A stretch of DNA of 37,612 nucleotides, from positions 1-37,612 of the forward strand of contig JBKEAJ010000094.1 of the NCBI GenBank assembly GCA_047972135.1, in the 5' to 3' direction. A model generated the notes under the pieces. It saw only the letters and a list, made by a program, of their open reading frames with translations. It made no database searches and was not told the DNA's origin. Position 1 is the stretch's first letter. The number at the start of each line of letters is the position of its first letter. Made by a program: the position numbers and the translations under genes. Shown here in pieces: positions 13,479-21,400 of the stretch. The DNA is from JBKEAJ01 sp047972135 (GTDB lineage Bacteria; Bacteroidota; Bacteroidia; Bacteroidales; Prolixibacteraceae).

Positions 13479-16325
13479 ATGACAAGACATTTCACAACAG
13501 CACTATTTCTTACTCTCTTAATATATTGCAGCATAGAGGCTAAAGCTCAATACTATATTACAGGACAAGACCCTGCTAGAATAAGGTGGAGTAAAATAGA
13601 AAGCGGAGATTACAAGCTGATTTTCCCCGATAGTCTGAGCTATTCTGCCGCAGAGTGGGCGAGTGCTTTCGACTTGTTGTATCAGCGCAGAAGGGCAGAA
13701 GGGGCATATCTAAAGAAGATGCCGATATTGATACACGGGACAACGGCGTACAGCAACGGTATGGTGTCGTGGGCTCCCCGTCGCTCTGAGCTGTACTTTG
13801 CTCCGTCCATTGACGCATCGAGCAATCTGTGGGTGCAGCATTTGGCAATACACGAGTTTAGGCACATTCAACAGCTATCGGAGCTGAGCATAGGGATATG
13901 CAAGCCCTATCATTGGATTGAAGGAGAGCAATTTACGGGAGCTATTTTGGGTCTTTTCATTCCTCAGTGGTTTATGGAGGGTGATGCTGTCGATGCCGAA
14001 ACCCGCTTATCGAAGTCGGGCAGAGGTCGCAATCCATTTTTCACCAACGAATATGTGCCAAGTCTCTTGCACGACAAGACCTATTCCTACATGAAAACCT
14101 TTCACGGCTCGTACAAGGATTTTGTTCCCAACTACTATCACATGGGCTATCAACTTGTTAACTATGCCAACAATCTTCATGGTTCGGCAATGTGGGACAA
14201 AACGACTAATTATGTGGGACGAAAATTCTATATGCTGTCGCCCTTCAACAGATATATAAAAAATAATATAGGCATGGGGCAGATGGAGCTTTATAATCGT
14301 ACGATGGACAGCATCAAGACTGTGTGGAGCAAACGTTATAGCGATGGTGATTTTGATATAAATCCCGACAGCATTCCACAGAAAAGTCAGAGATACATTA
14401 AATATTCGAACCTTTGGCAGACAAGTGATACTGAAGCTATTGCAATAAAAAATTCCTATGACAAGATCTCTAAACTAGTAAAAATAAAACTTGAAGGAGA
14501 GCTGCAAGAGCAAGAGTTAATAAATATCGGATATGTAAACGATGAGAATTTGAGTGCCAATAAAGACTTTGTTATTTGGGCGGCAGTAGAGCAACAAGGG
14601 CGTTGGCAGCATGCCGACAAAACTACAATCTATATTTACGATATAAAAACAGAGAAAAAAACACGTCTCACTTTCGACGATTTTCTGTTTTCACCAAGCC
14701 TTTATCCTGACAAAAGACAATTTGCAGCAGTGAAGCAAAAACAAACAGGCGAGAGTGTATTGTCAGTATATACCACTGACGGAAAGCACATTACAGACGT
14801 AGAAATAGAGATTGCAAGGCAACTCATAACTCCGGTTTGGAACAAGGACGGCAGTGCAGTTTACTGCTTTGCAAAGACCCTGCAAGGCAAAAGCATCATA
14901 AAAGTAGATATAGAAACTGGCAGAACTGAAGAGATATTGCCACCCTCTGATTTTGCAATGTCGCACCTCAGAGTTATCGACGACAAAGTCTATTTTTCGG
15001 GATATTGCGATGAGCGGATGGCAATATACTCCATTGACAACAATAGAAATATGCACTTATGTTATACACCTTTTATCACTGCTAGCTGTCCTATTCTTAC
15101 AAGCGACAACTCCTTTGTGATAGAGCGGGACTTTAGGGGATATCAAGTTAAGAAAGGAGAAGTGTTCAAGGAAAAAAAAATAAAGCTAGAGGAAATTCAA
15201 AATGACTATAATAAATTAATTAATCAATCTGAGGTATTAGATTTCTCACAATCAAATCAAGAAAATACTAGCAAGGAAATAACAAAATACAAAAAATCAA
15301 ATCTCATAAATATCCACAGTTGGATGCCTATGCCTGCAATAAGCGACGACGAAGACGGTATAAACTTCACTGTTCTGAGTCAGAATGTACTGAGTACAAT
15401 GATTAGTTCGGCGTTTGTGGGTTATGATTTTTACAGCAAGAAAGAACGAGCGGGACTCTATATAAGCTATATGGCATTAGCTCCGATAATCAGTGCAAGC
15501 CTTGAATATAGCAATGCTAGGGACATTGGCTACTACGACAATCAGGGGCATTCTCAATCGTTTAAGCAAGGAACCTTTGAAGCTGATTTAGGGGTCAATC
15601 TGCCACTCACATTTCAAAATAACAACAAATATTTCACTGTGCGTCCGCAAGCCGGTTACGAATACGACAATGTAGATTTTGAAACAAACTCTCTACCGAC
15701 AAGTTCTAGCGAGTATATCTCGGGAAATAATTATAAACACAGCATATACGCAGGATTTTATTGGTCGATACTTATAAATGCACCATATTCAAATGTTGTA
15801 TCATCCTTTGGCACATGGAAAAATATCGGCATAAGGAGCAGCAATACAAAATACAGGCAGAGCAACATCTCCGAAAGTCGTTCTACTATGACTTTTTTTG
15901 GAGAAACCGGATTTATACTCCCGAGTTTTATAAAACGCCATGCCATTGAACTGTATGGAGGAGTACAGAAAAGAAATGGCGACCTATCGGAAGACGACTA
16001 CATACGCAATGCGCGTGGCTACAAGGACTACCTGAACGACAGGATGTTAACTGTGCAGGGCAATTACAAATTCCCGATTTGGGATATAGACTTAGCTCTA
16101 GGAAGAGTTCTGTATATCAAGAGAATAAAAGGACAAGTGTCCTACGACATTTCCCGCTTGTGGTATCAATCTGCCACCGCCGACATGAAATCTTACGGGG
16201 GCGGACTTTCGGCGGAGGTGAACGCATTTAACTTCTTTGCCGATTTTGATATTGGCTGTCAGGTCTACCGCTTAGAATATACGGGCGAAACGACAGTAGG
16301 CTTCACGCTTAGCTTTAGTTACTAA
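13479..16325 (+). CDS. Large secreted protein: HExxH gluzincin-like domain, beta-propeller region and outer-membrane barrel-like C-terminus
   Basis: 948 residues. Residues 1-23 (MTRHFTTALFLTLLIYCSIE, ending AKA) are a signal peptide. Residues 125-129 are HEFRH, a zinc HExxH motif in HLAIHEFRHIQQLSE, and WFMEGDA at 164-170 supplies a Glu (167) 38 residues later, the spacing and context of peptidase-MA/gluzincin domains. From about 300 to 560 come repeated short strands of propeller type (FSPSLYPDKRQFAAV, PVWNKDGSAVYCF). The last roughly 330 residues are rich in alternating aromatic strands and finish in GFTLSFSY, a typical outer-membrane barrel end. Related large proteins are usually annotated as TolB-like or hypothetical in Bacteroidota. 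Whether it is an active protease is not established. Codon start 13479 gives a good signal peptide. Confidence 0.7.
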   Translation: MTRHFTTALFLTLLIYCSIEAKAQYYITGQDPARIRWSKIESGDYKLIFPDSLSYSAAEWASAFDLLYQRRRAEGAYLKKMPILIHGTTAYSNGMVSWAPRRSELYFAPSIDASSNLWVQHLAIHEFRHIQQLSELSIGICKPYHWIEGEQFTGAILGLFIPQWFMEGDAVDAETRLSKSGRGRNPFFTNEYVPSLLHDKTYSYMKTFHGSYKDFVPNYYHMGYQLVNYANNLHGSAMWDKTTNYVGRKFYMLSPFNRYIKNNIGMGQMELYNRTMDSIKTVWSKRYSDGDFDINPDSIPQKSQRYIKYSNLWQTSDTEAIAIKNSYDKISKLVKIKLEGELQEQELINIGYVNDENLSANKDFVIWAAVEQQGRWQHADKTTIYIYDIKTEKKTRLTFDDFLFSPSLYPDKRQFAAVKQKQTGESVLSVYTTDGKHITDVEIEIARQLITPVWNKDGSAVYCFAKTLQGKSIIKVDIETGRTEEILPPSDFAMSHLRVIDDKVYFSGYCDERMAIYSIDNNRNMHLCYTPFITASCPILTSDNSFVIERDFRGYQVKKGEVFKEKKIKLEEIQNDYNKLINQSEVLDFSQSNQENTSKEITKYKKSNLINIHSWMPMPAISDDEDGINFTVLSQNVLSTMISSAFVGYDFYSKKERAGLYISYMALAPIISASLEYSNARDIGYYDNQGHSQSFKQGTFEADLGVNLPLTFQNNNKYFTVRPQAGYEYDNVDFETNSLPTSSSEYISGNNYKHSIYAGFYWSILINAPYSNVVSSFGTWKNIGIRSSNTKYRQSNISESRSTMTFFGETGFILPSFIKRHAIELYGGVQKRNGDLSEDDYIRNARGYKDYLNDRMLTVQGNYKFPIWDIDLALGRVLYIKRIKGQVSYDISRLWYQSATADMKSYGGGLSAEVNAFNFFADFDIGCQVYRLEYTGETTVGFTLSFSY

Positions 16326-16359
16326 ATAAGAATCAGCTGTATAACGAAAAAAAGAAATT

Positions 16360-17442
16360 ATGAACAACAAAACCGAATACATAGAATTACTAAAAAGTAT
16401 AATATCAACTGAGTCTTTCAGCCGTCAGGAGCATAAAGTGGCAGAGCTTATCAGGGCTTTCATGTCGAAAAAAAGCTTTGAATATCACAAGCATGAAAAC
16501 AACACTTGGGCGTACAATAAGTATTACGATGAGGCAAAACCTACGATACTGTTAAACTCACATATCGACACCGTGAAAGCAGGAGCATCGTGGACTATCA
16601 ATCCTTTTGAAGCTAAGGAGTCAGACGGCAAGCTGTATGGTTTAGGTAGCAATGATGCAGGCGGCGCATTAGTATCGCTTTTGTCTGTATTTTCACATTT
16701 TCATGATGCTAACAATCTGCCATTCAATCTCATATATGCAGCAACGGCAGAAGAGGAAATATCAGGAGCAAAAGGGATAACATCAATTCTCGACAAACTT
16801 CCCGATATTGCCTTGGCAATAGTTGGCGAACCTACAGAGATGCAGATGGCGATAGCAGAGAAGGGACTTGTGGTGATAGACGGAGAGGCTCACGGAAAAT
16901 CTGGGCATGCCGCCCGAGATGAGGGAGTAAACGCCTTATACCTAGCCTTAGACGATATAAAAACACTGCGGGAGTTTAGCTTTCCAAAATCTTCGGACTT
17001 GTTGGGCGAGGTGAAAATCAGTGTTACTCAAATAGAGGCAGGTCGCAACCACAATGTAGTCCCCGACTTATGCAAGTTTGTCATTGATGTCAGGACAAAC
17101 GAACATTACACTAATCAAGAAGTGTTGGATATATTACAAACACAAGTAAAATCGGATTTAAAAGCCCGCTCGCTGAGGCTCAACTCATCGAGTATTGAGT
17201 TGGAGCACCCAATAGTTAAGCGAGGATTATCACTAGGCATGAGCTATTATGGTTCGCCAACCTTATCCGACCAAGCCTTGCTGCCCTTTCAATCCATAAA
17301 GCTTGGACCCGGACACTCGTCCCGCTCGCACACTGCCGACGAGTATATTTATATGTCAGAGATTTACGACGCCATAGATAAATACATATCTATCATTGAT
17401 AATTTAGCAGTGTCAGGATATACAAGAAAAAAAAGAATTTAG
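16360..17442 (+). CDS. M20 family metallo-deacetylase, ArgE/DapE type
   Basis: 360 residues. A two-zinc hydrolase of acylated amino acids. Zinc ligands can be picked out: His68 in LLNSHIDTV, Asp99 in GLGSNDAGGA, the Glu131-Glu132 pair in ATAEEEISG (catalytic base and bridging ligand), Glu157 in VGEPTE, and His324 in SSRSHTADEY. Residues about 170-280 form the lid domain (HGKSGHAA; AGRNHNVVPD). In Bacteroidota the closest role is removal of the N-acyl group in arginine synthesis (acetyl- or succinyl-ornithine/citrulline), but no arg gene is adjacent, so the substrate is inferred only. It starts 34 bases after the large secreted protein and may share its transcript. Confidence 0.82.
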   Translation: MNNKTEYIELLKSIISTESFSRQEHKVAELIRAFMSKKSFEYHKHENNTWAYNKYYDEAKPTILLNSHIDTVKAGASWTINPFEAKESDGKLYGLGSNDAGGALVSLLSVFSHFHDANNLPFNLIYAATAEEEISGAKGITSILDKLPDIALAIVGEPTEMQMAIAEKGLVVIDGEAHGKSGHAARDEGVNALYLALDDIKTLREFSFPKSSDLLGEVKISVTQIEAGRNHNVVPDLCKFVIDVRTNEHYTNQEVLDILQTQVKSDLKARSLRLNSSSIELEHPIVKRGLSLGMSYYGSPTLSDQALLPFQSIKLGPGHSSRSHTADEYIYMSEIYDAIDKYISIIDNLAVSGYTRKKRI

Positions 17443-17452
17443 TCATTAGATA

Positions 17453-17483
17453 TTTGGCAGGTCGTAATTTTTTTGTACATTTG
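17453..17483 (+). promoter_or_regulatory. Candidate promoter with no obvious gene
   Basis: TTTG (17453-17456), 19 bases, then TACATTTG (17476-17483) is a full match to the Bacteroidota promoter. The predicted transcript would start near 17490, about 200 bases before HU, and contains a small hairpin TAGGT-GAGAA-ACCTA (17493-17507) and a larger one with arms GACACAAA / TTTGTGTC (17557-17588). No open frame of note lies within it. It may be a second HU promoter with a long leader, or a small RNA promoter. Confidence 0.5.
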
Positions 17484-17580
17484 ATGCGTGTGTAGGTGAG
17501 AAACCTAGAGCAATAAGTGTAATTTACTGAAAATAAGGAAGAGAAAAAGAGAGGCTGACACAAAAAAAAATGTAGTATTA

Positions 17581-17612
17581 TTTGTGTCGTACAAAAAATG
17601 AATGTAAATTTG
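17581..17612 (+). promoter_or_regulatory. Promoter of the HU gene
   Basis: TTTG (17581-17584), 20 bases, then TAAATTTG (17605-17612): a full match to the Bacteroidota consensus, 74 bases ahead of the HU ATG. Its -33 box lies in the right arm of the hairpin at 17557-17588. Confidence 0.7.
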
Positions 17613-17686
17613 TCGGCGATTTGATTAATAATCAAGTCAATGGCGATTTAGAAATTTAACTTATTATAATATAATACATTTTTATT

Positions 17687-17974
17687 ATGACAAAAGCAGA
17701 TATTGTTAATGAAATTTCCAGAAAGACTGGAATTGAGAAAGCTACAATACTAAAGACTGTAGAGGCTTTTATGGAATCAATCAGAACTTCTCTAGCAGAA
17801 GGCACTAATGTTTACCTGAGAGGTTTTGGTAGTTTTATCGTTAAGGAACGTGCAGAAAAAACAGCTCGTAATATTTCAAAAAATACTACGATTATCATCC
17901 CTGCGCATTACATACCGGCTTTCAAGCCATCAAAGTCGTTTGTTGACAAAGTTAAGAACAACGTAAAGAAATAA
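17687..17974 (+). CDS. HU/IHF-family DNA-binding protein
   Basis: 95 residues. A nucleoid protein that binds and bends DNA as a dimer. Seen: MTKADIVNEISRKTGI at the N-terminus, VYLRGFGSFIVKER (the family GFG turn) and the beta-arm region ending IPAFKPSKSFVDKV. The length is standard. The arm has IIIPAHYIPAFKP in place of the usual P-A-x-x-x-x-x-F-K-x-G, a Bacteroidota-like variant. It stops 2 bases before the 30-residue ribosomal-type protein and is the first gene of the HU, bS22-like, RNase G, DUF4296 group. Confidence 0.95.
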   Translation: MTKADIVNEISRKTGIEKATILKTVEAFMESIRTSLAEGTNVYLRGFGSFIVKERAEKTARNISKNTTIIIPAHYIPAFKPSKSFVDKVKNNVKK

Positions 17975-17976
17975 TT

Positions 17977-18069
17977 ATGCCAAGCGGAAAGAAAAGAAAA
18001 AGACATAAAATGTCCACCCACAAGCGTAAAAAGCGTTTGAGGAAAAATAGGCACAAGAAGAAGAAATAG
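17977..18069 (+). CDS. 30-residue bS22/COX24-like basic protein
   Basis: MPSGKKRKRHKMSTHKRKKR followed by LRKNRHKKKK, 30 residues, about two-thirds Lys, Arg or His. The KMSTHKRKKRLRKNR core matches the AURKAIP1/COX24 domain family, which includes mitoribosomal mS38 and the tiny bS22 of mycobacterial 30S subunits; a role in the small ribosomal subunit is inferred from that family. It begins 2 bases after the HU stop and so is almost certainly translated from the same mRNA. A terminator-like hairpin follows at 18104-18132. It is short enough to be missed by most gene callers. Confidence 0.8.
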   Translation: MPSGKKRKRHKMSTHKRKKRLRKNRHKKKK

Positions 18070-18103
18070 ACATTTTTTTCATGTACCTCATTTAAAGGTG
18101 ATT

Positions 18104-18132
18104 AAATCTAAGGCTGTAAGGGTCTTAGATTT
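18104..18132 (+). terminator. Hairpin between the bS22-like gene and RNase G
   Basis: Perfect 9-base arms AAATCTAAG (18104-18112) and CTTAGATTT (18124-18132) around an 11-base loop. The sequence after it is A/T-rich and lacks a true T-run, so it may be a partial terminator or an mRNA-processing site that sets lower expression of rng. RNase E/G-type genes often carry regulated 5' leaders. Confidence 0.55.
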
Positions 18133-18158
18133 ATTATATATAAACGGTTGTTTTTCAG

Positions 18159-19712
18159 ATGAATAAAGAAATAATTTTAGATGTGTCGGGCAACGAGGTT
18201 GCGATGGCACTCTTTGAAGACAAGCGTTTGGTCGAGTTCTCAAAAGAGAAAGGGAGTTCACTGTTTAATGTTGGCGACATATACTTGGGGAGAGTCCGGA
18301 AGATAATGCCTTCTTTGAATGCTGCGTTTATCGATGTAGGGTATTCAAAGGATGCTTTTCTGCACTATCAAGATATGGGTCCTCAATTTAAGACCTTGAG
18401 CAAATTTCTCAGGAGTGTTGTAGGGAAGAAGGTAAAGTTGAACACCTTTTCCCAGTTTCCTGTGGAGAAAGATATAGATAAGTATGGTAAAATTAATGAT
18501 GTACTTAAAAATGGGCATAACATTTTGGTACAGGTTACCAAAGAGCCTATATCCTCCAAGGGACCGAGATTAACGTCAGAAATATCACTACCCGGCAGAT
18601 ACATGGTACTCATACCTTTCGGGAAAAAAGTGTCAATTTCGCAAAAGATAAAAGAACCAGCAGAGAAAAAAAGATTAAGGAAGACGATAGAGGCAATAAA
18701 ACCGGTAAATCACGGTATAATAGTGCGCACCGCCGCCGAAAATCAATCAATCAGCGACCTAAACGCAGAAGTAAACGAACTGATAAAGAAATGGGAGCAG
18801 GTTCTAAACAGACTTAAAAACGTTAAGCCTCCGGAGTTAATATCGGGAGACAACGACCGAACGATAAATTTTTTGAGAGATATATATGACTCCAGTTTCT
18901 CCAGCATACATGTAAACAATGCTGAAGCAGCTGAGATACTAACGTCTTATATATCTTCTATCGACCCCAATAATAAGGGAATAGTAAAGTTATACAAAGG
19001 TAGTCAGTCTATTTTTGACCACTTTAATGTAACTAGGCAGGTTAAGTCATCCTTTGGAAAAACTGTATCCTTTAAAGGCAGTTCATATCTTATAATAGAG
19101 CATACAGAGGCTTTCCATGTAATCGACGTAAACAGTGGGAATAGGAATCAGGCGTCTTCCGACCAGGAGACCAATGCTTTTGAGGTCAATTTAGCCGCCG
19201 TAGACGAGATTGCACGTCAGATACGCCTTCGAGATATGGGAGGTATTGTAGTAATCGACTTTATCGACATGGTCAAAAACGACCACCGCAAGGCTGTATA
19301 TGCCAAGATGCGGGAAGTTATGGCATCCGACAGGTCGAAGCACACTATCCTGCCCCTAAGTAAGTTTTGCCTCATGCAGATAACCCGTCAGCGAGTCAGA
19401 CCGGTAGAAGAAGTTGACAATGAAGAGGTTTGTCCTAGTTGTCATGGTTCAGGCGAGGTTCAGCCAACGCTTGCGCTCACCGACGAGATTGAGATTAAGC
19501 TCAATTACATAGTCAACGATATGCACAAAAAGCATATTGAATTGGTAGTGCATCCTTTTGTAGGAGCATATATCAACAAAGGATTTTGGAAGTCTGTCAG
19601 GAAAACGTGGGCAAAAACTTACAGTTGCAAGCTGAAGGTAACAGAAGAGCTGTCCATGCCTATGCTGAATTATAAGTTTTTCGATGAGCTGGACGAAGAA
19701 ATTTTAATCTGA
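18159..19712 (+). CDS. rng: Ribonuclease G/E
   Basis: 517 residues, RNase G size without the long RNase E scaffold tail. An endoribonuclease for rRNA processing and mRNA turnover. Residues about 36-130 are an S1 RNA-binding domain (GDIYLGRVRKIMPSLNAAFIDVG). The 5'-sensor/DNase I-like region follows, with Asp323 in FHVIDVNSGNR and Asp367 in IVVIDFIDM as the catalytic magnesium ligands. The zinc-link motif VCPSCHGSGEV has Cys425 and Cys428. All key residues are present. It starts with ATG 27 bases after the leader hairpin and is followed 8 bases later by the DUF4296 gene. HU and the bS22-like protein upstream make this an RNA/nucleoid-themed operon common in Bacteroidota. Confidence 0.95.
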   Translation: MNKEIILDVSGNEVAMALFEDKRLVEFSKEKGSSLFNVGDIYLGRVRKIMPSLNAAFIDVGYSKDAFLHYQDMGPQFKTLSKFLRSVVGKKVKLNTFSQFPVEKDIDKYGKINDVLKNGHNILVQVTKEPISSKGPRLTSEISLPGRYMVLIPFGKKVSISQKIKEPAEKKRLRKTIEAIKPVNHGIIVRTAAENQSISDLNAEVNELIKKWEQVLNRLKNVKPPELISGDNDRTINFLRDIYDSSFSSIHVNNAEAAEILTSYISSIDPNNKGIVKLYKGSQSIFDHFNVTRQVKSSFGKTVSFKGSSYLIIEHTEAFHVIDVNSGNRNQASSDQETNAFEVNLAAVDEIARQIRLRDMGGIVVIDFIDMVKNDHRKAVYAKMREVMASDRSKHTILPLSKFCLMQITRQRVRPVEEVDNEEVCPSCHGSGEVQPTLALTDEIEIKLNYIVNDMHKKHIELVVHPFVGAYINKGFWKSVRKTWAKTYSCKLKVTEELSMPMLNYKFFDELDEEILI

Positions 19713-19719
19713 CAGAGTC

Positions 19720-20106
19720 ATGAAGATTTCAGGTTTATTGCTTTGTATCGTAGTATTGTTGTCGTGGTCTTGCAGTAGTGGCATTGTCTCCAAGAAGAAG
19801 ATGATAAACATACTTGTAGACGTGCATTTGGCTAAAGAGTTTGCACAGCAAGCTCAAAGAGACAAGGACAGCACAAATAACTATTATACAGAGCAATATC
19901 TCTTGGATGCAGTGTTCAAGGAGTACAACATTAGCGAAGAAGAATTTGAAAATAGTGTGGTTTACTACGCAAACAAACCCGACATTTATTTGGAGATGTA
20001 CAAGACTGTTGCCGATAAGTTGAAGATGCATTTATCCAAGCTACAACTTAATCAATCTGACAAGAATACACAAGAAATTTCAAGCGAAGACTCAAAGACA
20101 AAATGA
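19720..20106 (+). CDS. DUF4296 lipoprotein
   Basis: 128 residues. The N-terminus MKISGLLLCIVVLLSWSC is a lipoprotein signal with Cys18. The mature part has the DUF4296 pattern: KMINILVDVHLAKEFA, then QYLLDAVFKEYNISEEEFENS and VYYANKPDIYLEMYKTVADKL, predicted all-helical. The function of this Bacteroidota family is unknown. It follows rng by 7 bases and is probably coexpressed. Its TGA stop (20104-20106) lies inside ATGAAACGAGCC, the first element of repeat copy R4, so the repeat begins at the very end of this gene. Confidence 0.85.
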   Translation: MKISGLLLCIVVLLSWSCSSGIVSKKKMINILVDVHLAKEFAQQAQRDKDSTNNYYTEQYLLDAVFKEYNISEEEFENSVVYYANKPDIYLEMYKTVADKLKMHLSKLQLNQSDKNTQEISSEDSKTK

Positions 20107-20192
20107 AACGAGCCAAGCACAAGCTCTCACATACGAGGATGATATACTGGCGAGATACATGTGGCAATTAAAAAACAAAATATAAACACATG
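20103..20192 (+). repeat. Composite dispersed repeat, copy R4 (junction plus module C), filling the whole intergenic gap
   Basis: The segment runs from ATGAAACGAGCC (20103-20114), which overlaps the DUF4296 stop, through module C to TATAAACAC and the amidohydrolase ATG at 20190. It is flanked by the direct repeat ATGAAACG (20103-20110 and 20190-20197). Module C matches that of copy R1 over CTCACATACGAG, GGCGAGATACATGTGGCAAT and AAAACAAAATATAAACAC. The frame from the first ATG reads MKRAKHKLSHTRMIYWRDTC, then GN and TAA: a 22-codon potential leader peptide not conserved in R1. Confidence 0.85.
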
Positions 20193-21371
20193 AAACGTTT
20201 TTCAGCACATTATATTTTTATTGGAGACGGTTCAGCTCCACTAAAAAACGGAATAGTCGAAATCGACGACAACGGAGTTATCACCGATATAATAGAAGGA
20301 CGTGATGGGGTAGAGGTAGCTCATACTCAATTCCTTAACGGCATTATCACTCCCGGTTTTGTCAATGCTCACTGCCATTTGGAGCTGTCGCACATGACAC
20401 CTCAGATAATTAGAGAGAAAGGACTTACGGGTTTTGTAAAAGGCATGATTGCCAATCGGTCAAATTATGCAGAGCAAGAAGTAGTGGCAGGGGTAATCAG
20501 AGCCGACAAGACGATGTTTGATAATGGCATTGTAGCAGTTGGAGATATCGCCAACACAGCTACAACAATCAGTGTAAAACGTGAATCAAAAATCTATTAT
20601 CACACATTTTGTGAGGCATTGGGAATAGACAGCAATGCTGCCGAAGATGTTCTTCAACAAGTTTCTATGCTTAGTAAATGGTTTGGAATGAGTGGGCTTC
20701 CATTCTCTATCGTTCCTCATGCTCCATATTCAGTTAGTAAGGACTTGTTTTCGCGCTTGTTCGCAGAGGATTTTAAAATATCGTCTTTACACCTTGCCGA
20801 GAGCAAGGCAGAGCGGGAGTTCTATACCTCGCATTCAGGAGAGATGTGGGATTTTATCAAAAATATTAAGATACCAATACCTTCTGATTTTAATATTGAA
20901 AAGCTATCGGCGGTAGATTTCTTATTACAATTGCTGCCAAAAGATAAATCAATGCTATTTGTACATAATACCGACTTGAGAAAAGACGAATATCAGAAAC
21001 TAATGAATCATTTCGACGACGATAATAAGCCCTACTTTTGTACTTGCCCGAATTCCAACTTGATTATTGAGGGTAAACTACCTGATTACAATATTCTCAA
21101 CGACAATGTGTGTATTGGCACCGACAGCTTGGCATCAAATCACGGTCTGTCAATACTAGAAGAGATGAAGACCATAGCAAAGCACGCTCCACATATCGAG
21201 CTTAACGAACTCGTCAAGTGGGCTAGCGACAATGGAGCTCAAGCTCTAAAAATAGATGATCGTTTTGGAGCTATTGCAATAGGGAAGACCTGCGGTCTCA
21301 ATTTTATTGACGGCATCGACTTTGAGAATCTTTCTTTAACCAATGCTTCGACCGTAAAACCTCTAAACTAA
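20190..21371 (+). CDS. Amidohydrolase, cytosine/SAH-deaminase-like (ATZ/TRZ type)
   Basis: 393 residues, a metal-dependent TIM-barrel amidohydrolase. The N-terminal composite beta domain (IFIGDGSAPLKNGIVEID) is followed by GFVNAHCHLELSH (HxH metal ligands about residues 61-63), VPHAPYSV, LHLAESKAER (third His region), FVHNTDL and CIGTDSLASNH (the Asp that activates water). This pattern fits deaminases of purine or related nucleosides, such as S-adenosylhomocysteine or aminofutalosine deaminases; no menaquinone genes are nearby to choose between them. The ATG at 20190 is the terminal ATG of repeat copy R4. A small bidirectional hairpin lies downstream. Confidence 0.8.
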   Translation: MKRFSAHYIFIGDGSAPLKNGIVEIDDNGVITDIIEGRDGVEVAHTQFLNGIITPGFVNAHCHLELSHMTPQIIREKGLTGFVKGMIANRSNYAEQEVVAGVIRADKTMFDNGIVAVGDIANTATTISVKRESKIYYHTFCEALGIDSNAAEDVLQQVSMLSKWFGMSGLPFSIVPHAPYSVSKDLFSRLFAEDFKISSLHLAESKAEREFYTSHSGEMWDFIKNIKIPIPSDFNIEKLSAVDFLLQLLPKDKSMLFVHNTDLRKDEYQKLMNHFDDDNKPYFCTCPNSNLIIEGKLPDYNILNDNVCIGTDSLASNHGLSILEEMKTIAKHAPHIELNELVKWASDNGAQALKIDDRFGAIAIGKTCGLNFIDGIDFENLSLTNASTVKPLN

Positions 21372-21383
21372 TTACAGCCTAAA

Positions 21384-21400
21384 AAACTGAATATCAGTTT
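21384..21400. terminator. Small hairpin between convergent genes
   Basis: Arms AAACTGA (21384-21390) and TCAGTTT (21394-21400) with a 3-base loop, with A-rich sequence on the left and ATTTAATT on the right. Placed between the ends of the amidohydrolase (plus) and the C26-type hydrolase (minus), it could act in both directions. Confidence 0.5.
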
